Below are positions 11,149 through 21,580 of a DNA stretch of 64,000 nucleotides, piece after piece. Both the position numbers and the translations under genes were made by a program. The stretch comes from Anaeramoeba ignava. Its lineage: Eukaryota; Metamonada; Anaeramoebidae. The stretch lies in contig JAPDFW010000013.1 in NCBI GenBank assembly GCA_028826165.1, positions 19,107 through 83,106 on the forward strand, in the 5' to 3' direction. Under the pieces are notes generated by a model that saw only the letters and a list, made by a program, of their open reading frames with translations, searched no databases and was not told the origin of the DNA. Numbering within the stretch: the stretch's first letter is position 1; each line of letters starts with the position of its first letter.

Positions 11149-12946
11149 TTAAAAAATTAAACATTTTTCTTTTTTCTTTTGATTTTGATTATTAAATTTT
11201 CCAGTTAATAAATCAAATAAATTTGGATTTGTTTGATTTAATTGAAAATAATCAATTCCTGTTTTAATTTCATCAATAATTTGTTGTGTAATTTGGATTT
11301 CTTCTTTAATTTGATTTGAATAAATCCAATATTCAAATATTTGAAATGATTTATTACTTAATTCACTATAATCTGTAACTTTATTAGAAGTATCATCTTT
11401 TACAGATAAAAACATTCCTCGATATAATTCACTTCTCATTATTAATATTAATTTTGGAAATTTATATTGTTTTTCTTTTCTTTCAATTATAAAATCATTT
11501 CTCATTTTCATTTTCATTTTCATTTAAATAAATTCTTTTCATTGTTTCTTCAATTTTTTCATTTGAATTTATAATTTCTTTAATTTCAGAATATAATTTT
11601 GGATTTATAATTCTGTTTGAATAAATCATTTCAAATATTTGATTTGATTCTTTAATTGATTTATTTGAAATAATTTCTTGAAGTTTTTCAATTTCATTTT
11701 GATTTTGATTTAATCTATATTTCAATATTAATTTATGAGCTTCGATTATTTCTCCATTTTCGGTTTTAAATGAAATATTACAAAATTCTTTTCTTTCAAA
11801 TAGTTTTATCAAATCTTCTTCAAGATTGGAAAAAGAAGGAGAATAATAAAGAAATGAATTACAATCTCCACAAGAAATATGATAATTAGAAATATTTTCA
11901 TTAAATCTTAATTTAGGAAGTTCAATTTGAAATGGAATAAATTGATTATTTATATCTCCAATTCCTAATTCACCATATAAATTATCTCCAAATCCAATTA
12001 ATTTTGAATTGGAAGTTAAAATCAAACTATGAGAATCTCCACAAGAAAAATCAATAATATCATTATCATTTTCAAATAAAGATGATTTGATTTCAGTAAA
12101 TTCATAAATATTTTCATATTCGTCTTTGCCAAGTCCATTATATTGATAATCACCACATGAATAAAGTTTTCTTTTTGGATTTTGATTTTCATTTTCAATC
12201 AACATTATTGAATGAAAATTTCCACATTGAATATCAATTATTTTACCTTTTGGAATATTTTGGATTTTGGTTAAGTTTTGGATTTTTCTTTCTTTTCTTG
12301 ATTCTCCTAATCCAAGTTGAGCAGAATAATTATATCCACATCCAAATAATTCTTGATTTGAATTTAAAAGAAAAGCATAAAATGAGGTGTTTCCTGAAAA
12401 TATTTTAGAAACATTTTTCATCATTAAAATTGGTTTTTTTGTTTTTTCAAATGTTTTAGAATCAAATCCAAGTTGATCATATCGATTTGAACCAATTCCA
12501 TAAGCATTTTGATTTGAAGTTAATAAGTAAATTGAACAAGCACCAGAAACAACATCTTGAATTATTTTATCATTTGTATCTTCAATTAATGATGAAATAT
12601 TGATAAATTCTTTTGTATTTTTTGAATTAATATTTTCTCCTTTGGCAAATACATTTCCTTCTATTGTTAAAATAGCTTCATTTTGATAACCAATAGTTAC
12701 TTTTTGGATATTTTCAATTTGGATTTTTTTAGGTTTTTGACTTGAATATTCTATTGCTTTTCCATTTTTAAAAAGGAAAATTGTTGAATATCTTCCTGAT
12801 GAAATTTGTTTAATTTGTTTTTCATTTTCATTTTCATTTTCATTTTCATTTTCAAATTTAAGTTGAATTGGTTTTGTTATTTTATTTGGTTCATTTTTGA
12901 TAAGTTTTGGATATTGGTTTTCACCAAAAAATAAACAATCATTCAT
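11149..12946 (-). CDS. RCC1-BTB protein, copy A, frameshifted
   Basis: Start MNDCLFFGENQYPK at 12946. An RCC1-type beta-propeller fills roughly residues 1-370 (for example YGIGSNRYDQLGF, LFGCGYNYSAQLGLG, LIGFGDNLYGELGIGD), followed by a BTB domain (RKEFCNISFKTENGEIIEAH). The first frame stops at 11495 because of one extra base at 11497 (sense T) after an NENENENEK tract. The remaining frame to 11149 carries the second BTB-like module (FPKLILIMRSELYRGMFLSV). Without that base the length would be 598 aa, equal to intact paralogues. RCC1 propellers bind proteins or chromatin and BTB domains mediate assembly or Cul3 binding; the cellular role here is unknown. The tail KKKEKCLIF is shared with copies B and E. 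Confidence 0.85.
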
Positions 12947-12989
12947 TTTTGAAAAGAAAAAAAATGAAAAAAATATTTTTGGAACTTTA

Positions 12990-13207
12990 TTTTTGATTTT
13001 AATTTTAATTTTGATTTTGATTTTAATTTTAATTTTAATTTTTGATTTTAATTTTAATTTTAATTTGTATTTTAATTTTAGTTTTAATTTTAAATTTTAA
13101 TTTTAATTTTAATTTTAATTTTGATTTTTAATTTTAATTTTAATTTTAATTTTAATTTTAATTTTAATTTTAATTTTAATTTTAATTTTAATTTTAATTT
13201 TAATTTT
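12990..13207 (-). repeat. Hexamer array between RCC1-BTB copies A and B
   Basis: AATTTT units on the plus strand, that is AAAATT on the strand of the genes. The array starts about 45 bases upstream of the copy A start codon and extends to the tail fragment behind copy B. No other content is seen. Confidence 0.85.
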
Positions 13208-13320
13208 AATTTTAATTTTGATTATTAAATTTGTTAATTAATAAATCCAATAAATTTGGATTTGTTTGATTTAATTGAAAATAATCAATTCCAATTTTAA
13301 TTTCATTAATTATTTCTTTT
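13208..13320 (-). pseudogene. 3' tail fragment behind RCC1-BTB copy B
   Basis: On the minus strand this repeats the last ~36 codons of an RCC1-BTB gene (EIINEIKIGIDYFQLNQ, then PNLLDLLINKFNNQN and a stop) directly after the true stop of copy B. It carries LLDLL instead of the usual LFDLL, a variant also seen behind copy E, so the two fragments share an origin. Confidence 0.7.
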
Positions 13321-15101
13321 TTAAAAAATTAAGCATTTTTCTTTCTTTTTTTGATTATTAAATTTGTTAATTAATAAATCAAATAAATTTGGGTTTGTTT
13401 GATTTAATTGAAAATAATCAATTCCAGTTTGAATTTCATTAATTATTTCTTTTGTAATTTGAATTCCATCTTTAATTTGATTTGAATAAATCCAATATTC
13501 AAATATTTCAAATGATTTATTACTTAATTCACTATAATCTGTAACTTTATTAGAAGTATCATTTGTTACAGATAAAAACATTCCTCGATATAATTCACTT
13601 CTCATTATTAATATTAATTTTGGAAATTTATATTGTTTTTCTTTTCTTTCAATTATAAAATCTTTTTCATTTTCATTTTCATTTAAATAAATTCTTTTCA
13701 TTGTTTCTTCAATTTTTCATTTGAATTTATAATTTCTTTAATTTCAGAATATAATTTTGGATTTATTATTCTGTTTGAATAAATCATTTCAAATATTTGA
13801 TTTGATTCTTTAATTGATTTTTTTGAAATAATTTCTTGAAGTTTTTCAATTTCATTTTGATTTTGATTTAATCTATATTTCAATATTAATTTATGAGCTT
13901 CAATTATTTCTCCATTTTTGGTTTTAAATGAAATATTGCAAAATTCTTTTCTTCTAAATAATTTTATCAAATCTTCTTCAAGATTGGAAAAAGAAGGAGA
14001 ATAATAAAGAAATGAATTACCATCTCCACAAGAAACATGATAATTAGAAATATTTTCATTAAATCTTAATTTAGGAAGTTCAATTTGAATTGGAATTGAT
14101 TGTTCTATTATATCTCCAGTTCCTAATTCACCATTTATATTATATCCAAATCCAATTAATTTCTTGGAAGTTAAAATCAAAGTATGTTGATATCCAACAG
14201 AAAAATCAAGAATATTATCATCATTTTCAAATAAAGATGATTTGATTTGAGTAAATTCATAAGTATCTTCATCTTTGCCAAGTCCATTAAATTCATAATT
14301 TCCACATGAATAAAGTTTTCTTTTTGGATTTTCATTTTCATCTTCAATCAACATTATTGAATTAGATCCGCATTGAATATCAATTATTTTACCTTTTGGA
14401 ATATTTTGAATTTTGGTTAATTTTTGGATTTTTGTTTCTTCTTTTCTTGATTCTCCTCCTAATCCAAGTTGAGCAAATTCATTATTTCCGCATCCAAATA
14501 ATTCTTGATTTGAATTTAAAAGAAAAACAGAACTAGAATAATTTCCTGAAAATACTTTAGAAACATTTTTCATCATTAAAATTGGTTTTTCTGTTTTTTT
14601 CATTGTTTCAGAATCAAATCCAAGTTGACCATTTTCATTTGAACCAATTCCGTAAACATTTTGATTTGAAGTTAATAAGTAAATTGAACAAGCACCAGAA
14701 ACAATATCTTGAATTATTCTATCATTTGTATCTTCAATTAATGATGAAATATTAATAAATTCTTTTGGATTAATATTAAATCCTTTGGCAAATACATTTC
14801 CTTCTATTGTTAAAATAGCTACATTTTCAGAACCAACAGTTACTTTTTGAATATTTTCTTCAATTTGGATTTTTTGAGGTTTTTGATATGAATCATTTTC
14901 ATTTAAATATTCTATTGCTTTTCCATTTTTAAAAAGGAAAATTGTTGAAAGACTTGATGATGAAATTTGTTTAATTTGTTTTTCATTTTCATTTTCATTT
15001 TCATTTTCAAATTTAAATTGAATTGGTTTTGTTATTGAATCTGGTTCATTTTTGATAAGTATTGGAAATTGATTTGCACCAAAAAATAAACAATCATTCA
15101 T
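13321..15101 (-). CDS. RCC1-BTB protein, copy B, frameshifted
   Basis: Start MNDCLFFGANQFPI at 15101. Propeller and first BTB are intact to residue 467. There, five A instead of six in the sense strand (T5 at 13713-13717) turn NEKIEET into NEKLKKQ followed by TGA. The rest (13321-13701) opens with an ATG overlapping that TGA by ATGA and encodes the second BTB-like half, ending KKKEKCLIF. With one A restored it would be 593 aa. Copy E has exactly the same break and the same odd tail, so the lesion may have been duplicated with the gene. Truncated RCC1-BTB protein, pseudogene and sequence error all remain possible. Confidence 0.85.
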
Positions 15102-15139
15102 TTTTAAAAAGAAAAAAAATGAAAAAATGATTTGGAACT

Positions 15140-15449
15140 TTTTTATTTTAATTTTAATTTTAATTTTAATTTTGATTTTAATTTTAATTTTGAATTTTAA
15201 TTTAAATTTTATTTTTAATTTTAATTTTAATTTTAATTTTAATTTTAATTTTAATTTTAATTTTAATTTTAAATTTTAATTTTAATTTTAATTTTAATTT
15301 TGATTTAATTTTGATTTTAATTTTAATTTTAATTTTTAATTTTAATTTTAATTTTAATTTTAAATTTAATTTTAATTTTAATTTTAATTTTAATTTTAAT
15401 TTTAATTTTAATTTGTATTTTAATTTTAATTTTAATTTTAATTTTAATT
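15140..15449 (-). repeat. Hexamer array between copies B and C
   Basis: About 300 bp of AATTTT units (sense AAAATT) with scattered single-base variants. It abuts the stop codon of copy C: the TAA is formed by the first hexamer, CAA AAT TAA. Confidence 0.85.
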
Positions 15450-17267
15450 TTAATTTTGATTATTAAATTTGTTAATTAATAAATCAAATAAATTTGGTTT
15501 TGTTTGATTTAATTGAAAATAATCAATTCCAATTTTAATTTCATTAATAATTTCTTGTGTAATTTGAATTTCATCTTTGATTTGATTTGAATAAATCCAA
15601 TATTCAAATATTTGAAATGCTTTATTACTTAATTCACTATAATCTGTAACTTTATTAGAAGTATCATTTGTTACGGATAAAAACATTCCTCGATATAATT
15701 CACTTCTCATTATTAATATTAATTTTGGGAATTTATATTGTTTTTCTTTTCTTTCAATTATAAAATCTTTCTCATTTTCATTTTCATTTTCATTTAAATA
15801 AATTCTTTTCATTGTTTCTTCTATTTTTTCATTTGAATTTATAATTTCTTTAATTTCAGAATATAATTTTGGATTTATAATTCTGTTTGAATAAATCATT
15901 TCAAATATTTGATTTGATTCTTTAATTGATTTATTTGAAATAATTTCTTGAAGTTTTTCAATTTCATTTTGATTTTGATTTAATCTATATTTCAATATTA
16001 ATTTATGAGCTTCAATTATTTCTCCATTTTCTGTTTTAAATGAAATATTACAAAATTCTTTTCTTCTAAATAATTTTATCAAATCTTCTTCAAGATTAGA
16101 AAAAGAGGAAAGAAAAGGAGAATAATAAAGAAATGATTTTGAAAATCCACAAGAAAGATGATAATTAGAAATATTTTCATTAAATCTTAATTTAGGAAGT
16201 TTGATTTGAATTGGAATTGATTGATAATTGAAATCTCCAATTCCTAATTGACCAGAATGATTACTTCCAAATACAATCAATTTTCTTTTGGAAGTTAAAA
16301 TCAAAGTATGATCATATCCAACAGAAAAATCAAGAATAATATCATCATCATTTTCAAATAAAGATAATTCTATTTCAGTAAATTCATAAGTATTTTGAAA
16401 CATTTTGTCAAATCCATTAAATTTATGATCTCCACATGAATAAAGTTTTCTTTTTGGATTTGGATTTTCATTTTCATTTTCAATCAGCATTATTGAATGA
16501 GAAAACCCACATTGAATATCAATTATTTTGCCTTTTGGAATATTTTGGATTTTGGTTAATTTTTGGATTTTTGTTTCTTCTTTTCTTGATTCTCCTAATC
16601 CAAGTTGGCCATATGCATTATTTCCACATCCAAATAATTCTTGATTTGAATTTAAAAGAAAAACATGATTTGAAGTATTTCCTGAAAATATTTTAGAAAC
16701 ATTTTTCATCATTAAAATTGGTTTTTCTGTTTTTTCAAGTGCTTCATAATCAAAACCAAGTTGATCATATCGATTTGAACCAATTCCATAAGCATTTTGA
16801 TTTGAAGTTAATAAGTAAATTGAATAAGCACCAGAAACAATATCTTGAATTATTCTATCATTTTTATCTTGAATTATTCTATCATTTTTATCTTCAATTA
16901 ATGATGAAATATTGATAAATTCTTTTGGATTATTTGAATTGATATCTTCTCCTTTTGCAAATACATTTCCTTCTATTGTTAAAATAGCTTCATTTTCAGA
17001 ACCAACAGTTACTTTTTGAATATTTTCAATTTGGATTTTTTCAGGATTTTGATTTGAATCATTTTCATTTAAATATTCTATTGCTTTTCCATTTTTAAAA
17101 AGGAAAATTGTTGAAAGACTTGATGTTGAAATTTGCTTAATTTGTTTTTCATTTTCATTTTCATTTTCATTTTCAAATTTAAATTGAATTGGTTTTGTTA
17201 TTTCATTTGATTCATTTTTGAAAAGTTTTGGATATTGATTTTCACCAAAAAATAAACAATCATTCAT
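15450..17267 (-). CDS. RCC1-BTB protein, copy C, intact
   Basis: A complete 605-codon frame starting MNDCLFFGENQYPKLF. Order: Glu-Asn tract (about 30-38), RCC1 blades to about 380, BTB domain (LIKLFRRKEFCNISF... HKLILKYR), linker KIEETMKRIYLN, second EN tract, second BTB-like module ending FNNQN. It contains a perfect 8-residue tandem duplication, DKNDRIIQDKNDRIIQ, that the other copies have once, a recent 24-nt duplication. An SSFSNLEEDL insertion is shared with copy G. It serves as the reference for reading the broken paralogues. Confidence 0.92.
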   Translation of the reverse strand: MNDCLFFGENQYPKLFKNESNEITKPIQFKFENENENENEKQIKQISTSSLSTIFLFKNGKAIEYLNENDSNQNPEKIQIENIQKVTVGSENEAILTIEGNVFAKGEDINSNNPKEFINISSLIEDKNDRIIQDKNDRIIQDIVSGAYSIYLLTSNQNAYGIGSNRYDQLGFDYEALEKTEKPILMMKNVSKIFSGNTSNHVFLLNSNQELFGCGNNAYGQLGLGESRKEETKIQKLTKIQNIPKGKIIDIQCGFSHSIMLIENENENPNPKRKLYSCGDHKFNGFDKMFQNTYEFTEIELSLFENDDDIILDFSVGYDHTLILTSKRKLIVFGSNHSGQLGIGDFNYQSIPIQIKLPKLRFNENISNYHLSCGFSKSFLYYSPFLSSFSNLEEDLIKLFRRKEFCNISFKTENGEIIEAHKLILKYRLNQNQNEIEKLQEIISNKSIKESNQIFEMIYSNRIINPKLYSEIKEIINSNEKIEETMKRIYLNENENENEKDFIIERKEKQYKFPKLILIMRSELYRGMFLSVTNDTSNKVTDYSELSNKAFQIFEYWIYSNQIKDEIQITQEIINEIKIGIDYFQLNQTKPNLFDLLINKFNNQN

Positions 17268-17309
17268 TTTTGAAAAAGAAAAAAAATGAAAAAAATATTT
17301 TTTTTGGAA

Positions 17310-17499
17310 TTTTTATTTTAATTTTAATTTTAATTTTAATTTTAATTTTAATTTTTAATTTTAATTTTAATTTTAATTTTAATTTTAATTTTTAATTTTA
17401 ATTTTAATTTTAATTTTAATTTTAATTTTAATTTTAATTTTAATTTTAATTTTAATTTTAATTTTGATTTTAATTTTAATTTTAATTTTAATTTTAATT
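17310..17499 (-). repeat. Hexamer array between copies C and D
   Basis: AATTTT units on plus (AAAATT sense), filling the whole gap except about 45 bp upstream of the copy C start. Confidence 0.85.
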
Positions 17500-19273
17500 T
17501 TAATTTTGATTATTAAATTTGTTAGTTAATAAATCAAATAAATTTGGATTTGTTTGATTTAATTGAAAATAATCAATTCCAATTTGAATTTCATCAATTA
17601 TTTCTTGTGTAATTTGAATTTCATCTTTAATTTGATTTGAATAAATCCAATATTCAAATATTTGAAATGATTTATTACTTAATTCACTATAATCTGTAAC
17701 TTTATTAGATTTATCTTCTGTTACAGATAAAAACATTCCTCGATATAATTCACTTCTCATTATTAATATTAATTTTGGAAATTTATATTGTTTTTCTTTT
17801 CTTTCAATAATAAAATCTTTTTCATTTTCATTTTCATTTTCATTTAAATAAATTCTTTTCATTGTTTCTTCAATTTTTTCATTTGAATTTATAATTTCTT
17901 TAATTTCAGAATATAATTTTGGATTTATTTTGGAATTGTTTGAATAAATCATTTCAAATATTTGATTTGATTCTTTAATTGATTTTTGAAATAATTTCTT
18001 GAAGTTTTTCAATTTGATTTTCATAATCTTTTAATCTATATTTCAATATTAATTTATGAGCTTCAATTATTTCTCCATTTTCGGTTTTAAATGAAATATC
18101 ACAAAATTCTTTTCTTCTAAATAATTTTATCAAATCTTCTTCAAGATTGGAAAAAGAAGGAGAATAATAAAGAAATGAATTATAAACTCCACAATGAACA
18201 TGATAATTAGAAATATTTTCATTAAATCTTAATTTAGGAAGTTCAATTTGAGTTGGAATCGGTTTATATTCTGTATCTCCAGTTCCTAATTCACCATTTA
18301 TATTTCTTCCAAATCCAATCAATTTCCCTTTTTCGGTTAAGATTAAAGTATTTTCATATCCAACAGAAAAATCAAGAATATTATCATCATTTTCAAATAA
18401 AGATGATTTGATTTCAAAAAAAGATGTGAGATATTCAGTTTGGCTATTTCCATTGAATTGAGGTTCACCACACGAATAAAGTTTTCTTTTTGGATTTTGA
18501 TTTTGATTTTCATCTTCAATTTCAATCAACATAACTGAATGCCAATTTCCTGTTTGAATATCAATTATTTTACCTTTTGGAATATTTTGGATTTTGGTTA
18601 ATTCTTTCATATTTTCTTCTTCTGTTTCTTTTATTTCTAATCCAACTTGACCATAGCAATTATATCCACATCCAAATAATTCTTGATTTGAATTTAAAAG
18701 AAAAACAGAATAAGAAGGAATTCCTGAAAATATTTTAGAAACATTTTTCATCATTAAAATTGGTTTTTCTGTTTTTTTAAATGTTTCAGAATCAAAACCA
18801 AGTTGAGCAAAAAAATTTGAACCAATTCCATAAGCATTTTGATTTGAAGTTAATAAGTAAATTGAATTATATCCAGAAACAACATCTTGAATTATTCTAT
18901 CATTTGTATCTTCAATTAATGATGAAATATTGATAAATTCTTTTGGATTTTTTGGATTAATATCTTTTCCTTTGGCAAATACATTTCCTTCTATTGTTAA
19001 AATAGCTTCATTTTGAACACCAACAGTTACTTTTTGAATATTTTCAATTTGGATTTTTTGAAGATTTTGTTTTGAATCATTTTGATTTAAATATTCTATT
19101 GCTTTTCCATTTTTAAAAAGGAAAATTGTTGAAAAATAACCTGATGCAATTTGTTTAATTTGTTTTTCATTTTCATTTTCAAATTTAAATTGAATTGGTT
19201 TTGTTATTTTATTTGGTTTATTTTTGATAAGTATTGGATATTGATTTAAACCAAAAAATAAGCAATCATTCAT
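17500..19273 (-). CDS. RCC1-BTB protein, copy D, frameshifted
   Basis: Start MNDCLFFGLNQYPI at 19273. The propeller differs most in blade 4 (EIKETEEENMKEL replaces the usual ESRKEETKIQKL). The first frame ends at 17975 after LQEIISKIN, because the sense A run in the ISKKS codons is five long (T5 at 17983-17987) where paralogues have seven. The second frame from 18024 carries the remainder with the variant IYSNNSKINPKLYSE, shared with copies G and I. Restoring two bases gives 591 aa. Subfamily markers RLKD and NSKIN pair it with copy G. Confidence 0.85.
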
Positions 19274-19299
19274 TTTTGAAAAGAAAAAAATGAAAAAAT

Positions 19300-19430
19300 A
19301 ATTTTGAATTTTAATTTTAATTTTAATTTTAATTTTAATTTTAATTTTAATTTTAATTTTAATTTTAATTTTGATTTTAATTTTAATTTTAATTTTAATT
19401 TTAATTTTAATTTTAATTTTGATTTTAATT
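19300..19430 (-). repeat. Hexamer array upstream of copy D
   Basis: AATTTT units (AAAATT sense) with occasional AATTTTG variants. The region lies between the copy D leader and the tail fragment behind copy E. Confidence 0.8.
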
Positions 19431-19533
19431 TTGATTATTAAATTTGTTAATTAATAAATCCAATAAATTTGGATTTGTTTGATTTAATTGAAAATAATCA
19501 ATTCCTCTTTTAATTTCATTAATAATTTCTTTT
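19431..19533 (-). pseudogene. 3' tail fragment behind RCC1-BTB copy E
   Basis: On the minus strand a start-less repeat of the last ~35 codons (EIINEIKRGIDYFQLN, then NLLDLLINKFNNQNQN) follows the copy E stop. It matches the fragment behind copy B, including LLDLL. Confidence 0.7.
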
Positions 19534-21326
19534 TTAAAAAATTAAGCATTTTTCTTTCTTTTGATTTTGATTATTAAATTTGTTAATTAATAAATCAAAT
19601 AAATTTGGATTTGTTTGATTTAATTGAAAATAATCAATTCCAATTTGAATTTCATCAATTATTTCTTGTGTAATTTGAATTTCTTCTTTAATTTGATTTG
19701 AATAAATCCAATATTCAAATATTTCAAATGATTTATTACTTAATTCACTATAATCTGTAACTTTATTAGAAGTATCATCTTTTACAGATAAAAACATTCC
19801 TCGATATAATTCACTTCTCATTATTAATATTAATTTTGGAAATTTATATTGTTTTTCTTTTCTTTCAATTATAAAATCTTTTTCATTTTCATTTTCATTT
19901 TCATTTAAATAAATTCTTTTCATTGTTTCTTCAATTTTTCATTTAAATTTATAATTTCTTTAATTTCAGAATATAATTTTGGATTTATTATTCTGTTTGA
20001 ATAAATCATTTCAAATATTTGATTTGATTTTTTAATTGATTTTTTTGAAATAATTTCTTGAAGTTTTTCAATTTGATTTTGATTTTGATTTAATCTATAT
20101 TTCAATATTAATTTATGAGCTTCAATTATTTCTCCATTTTTGGTTTTAAATGAAATATCACAAAATTCTTTTCTTTCAAATAATTTTATCAAATCTTCTT
20201 CAAGATTGGAAAAAGGAGAAGAATAATAAAGAAATGAATTACCATATCCACAAGAAACATGATAATTAGAAATATTTTCATTAAATCTTAATTTAGGAAG
20301 TTCAATTTGGATTGGAATTGATTGTTTTATGAAATCTCCAGTTCCTAATTCACCAAAAAAATTATCTCCAAATCCAATTAATTTCCCTTTTGATGTTAAA
20401 ATCAAAGTATGTTGATATCCAACAGAAAAATCAAGAATATTATCATCATTTTCAAATAAAGATGATTTGATTTCAGTAAATTCATAAATATCTTCATATA
20501 TTTTGCCAAGTCCATTAGATCGATAATCTCCACATGAATAAAGTTTTCTTTTTGGATTTTCATTTTCATCTTCAATCAACATTACTGAATTAGATCCGCA
20601 TTGAATATCAATTATTTTGCCTTTTGGAATATTTTGAATTTTGGTTAATTTTTGGATTTTTGTTTCTTCTTTTCTTGATTCTCCTAATCCAAGTTGAGCA
20701 AATTCATTATATCCGCATCCAAATAATTCTTGATTTGAATTTAAAAGAAAAACATGATTTGAATAATTTCCTGAAAATATTTTAGAAACATTTTTCATCA
20801 TTAAAATTGGTTTTTCTGTTTTTTTAAGTGTTTCAGAATCAAAAGCAAGTTGACCGTTATGATTTGAACCAATTCCATAAGTATTTTGATTTGAAGTTAA
20901 TAAGTAAATTGAACAAACACCAGAAACAATATCTTGAATTATTCTATCATTTGTATCTTCAATTAATGATGAAATATTAATAAATTCTTTTGGATTTTTT
21001 GGATTAATATCAATTCCTTTGGCAAATACATTTCCTTCTTTTGTTAAAATAGCTACATTGTGAGAGCTAACAGTTACTTTTTGAATATTTTCAATTTGGA
21101 TTTTTTGAGGTTTTTGATATGAATCATTTTCTTCTAAATATTGGATTGCTTTTCCATTTTTAAAAAGGAAAATTGTTGAGAAATAACCTGATGAAATTTG
21201 TTTAATTTGTTTTTCATTTTCATTTTCATTTTCAAATTTAAATTGAATTGGTTTTGTTATTGAATCTATTTCATTTTTGATAAGTATTGGAAATTGATTT
21301 GAACCAAAAAATAAGCAATCATTCAT
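19534..21326 (-). CDS. RCC1-BTB protein, copy E, frameshifted
   Basis: Start MNDCLFFGSNQFPI at 21326. Propeller and first BTB are complete. The frame ends at 19920 after NEKLKKQ because of a five-A run (T5 at 19935-19939), the same lesion as in copy B. The second frame 19534-19923 overlaps by ATGA and ends in the variant tail KKEKCLIF. Restoring one base gives 597 aa. Because B and E share start variant, lesion, tail and downstream fragment, they appear to be one subfamily duplicated about 6.2 kb apart. Confidence 0.85.
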
Positions 21327-21354
21327 TTTTGAAAAGAAAAAAATGAAAAAATGA

Positions 21355-21580
21355 TTTTGCTTTTTATTTTAATTTTAATTTTAATTTTAATTTTAATTTT
21401 AATTTTAATTTTGATTTTAATTTTAATTTTAATTTTAATTTTAATTTTAATTTTAATTTTAATTTTAATTTTAATTTTAATTTTAATTTTAATTTTAATT
21501 TTAATTTTAATTTTAATTTTAATTTTGATTTTAATTTTAATTTTAATTTTTAATTTTTGATTTTGATTTTAATTTTAATT
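21355..21580 (-). repeat. Hexamer array between copies E and F
   Basis: Very regular AATTTT units on plus (AAAATT sense), one of the purest tracts in the window. It gives a spurious ILILIL open frame on the plus strand. Confidence 0.85.

Noticed and set aside
13698-13701. ATGA overlap as bacterial-style translational coupling
   Set aside because: The organism is eukaryotic with spliced genes. The overlap follows automatically from one A deletion before ACAATGAAA.
11149-21326. Programmed ribosomal frameshifting as the general explanation of broken RCC1-BTB genes
   Set aside because: Lesions differ in type (+1, -1, -2) and site, no common slippery sequence or stimulator is seen, and intact paralogues exist.
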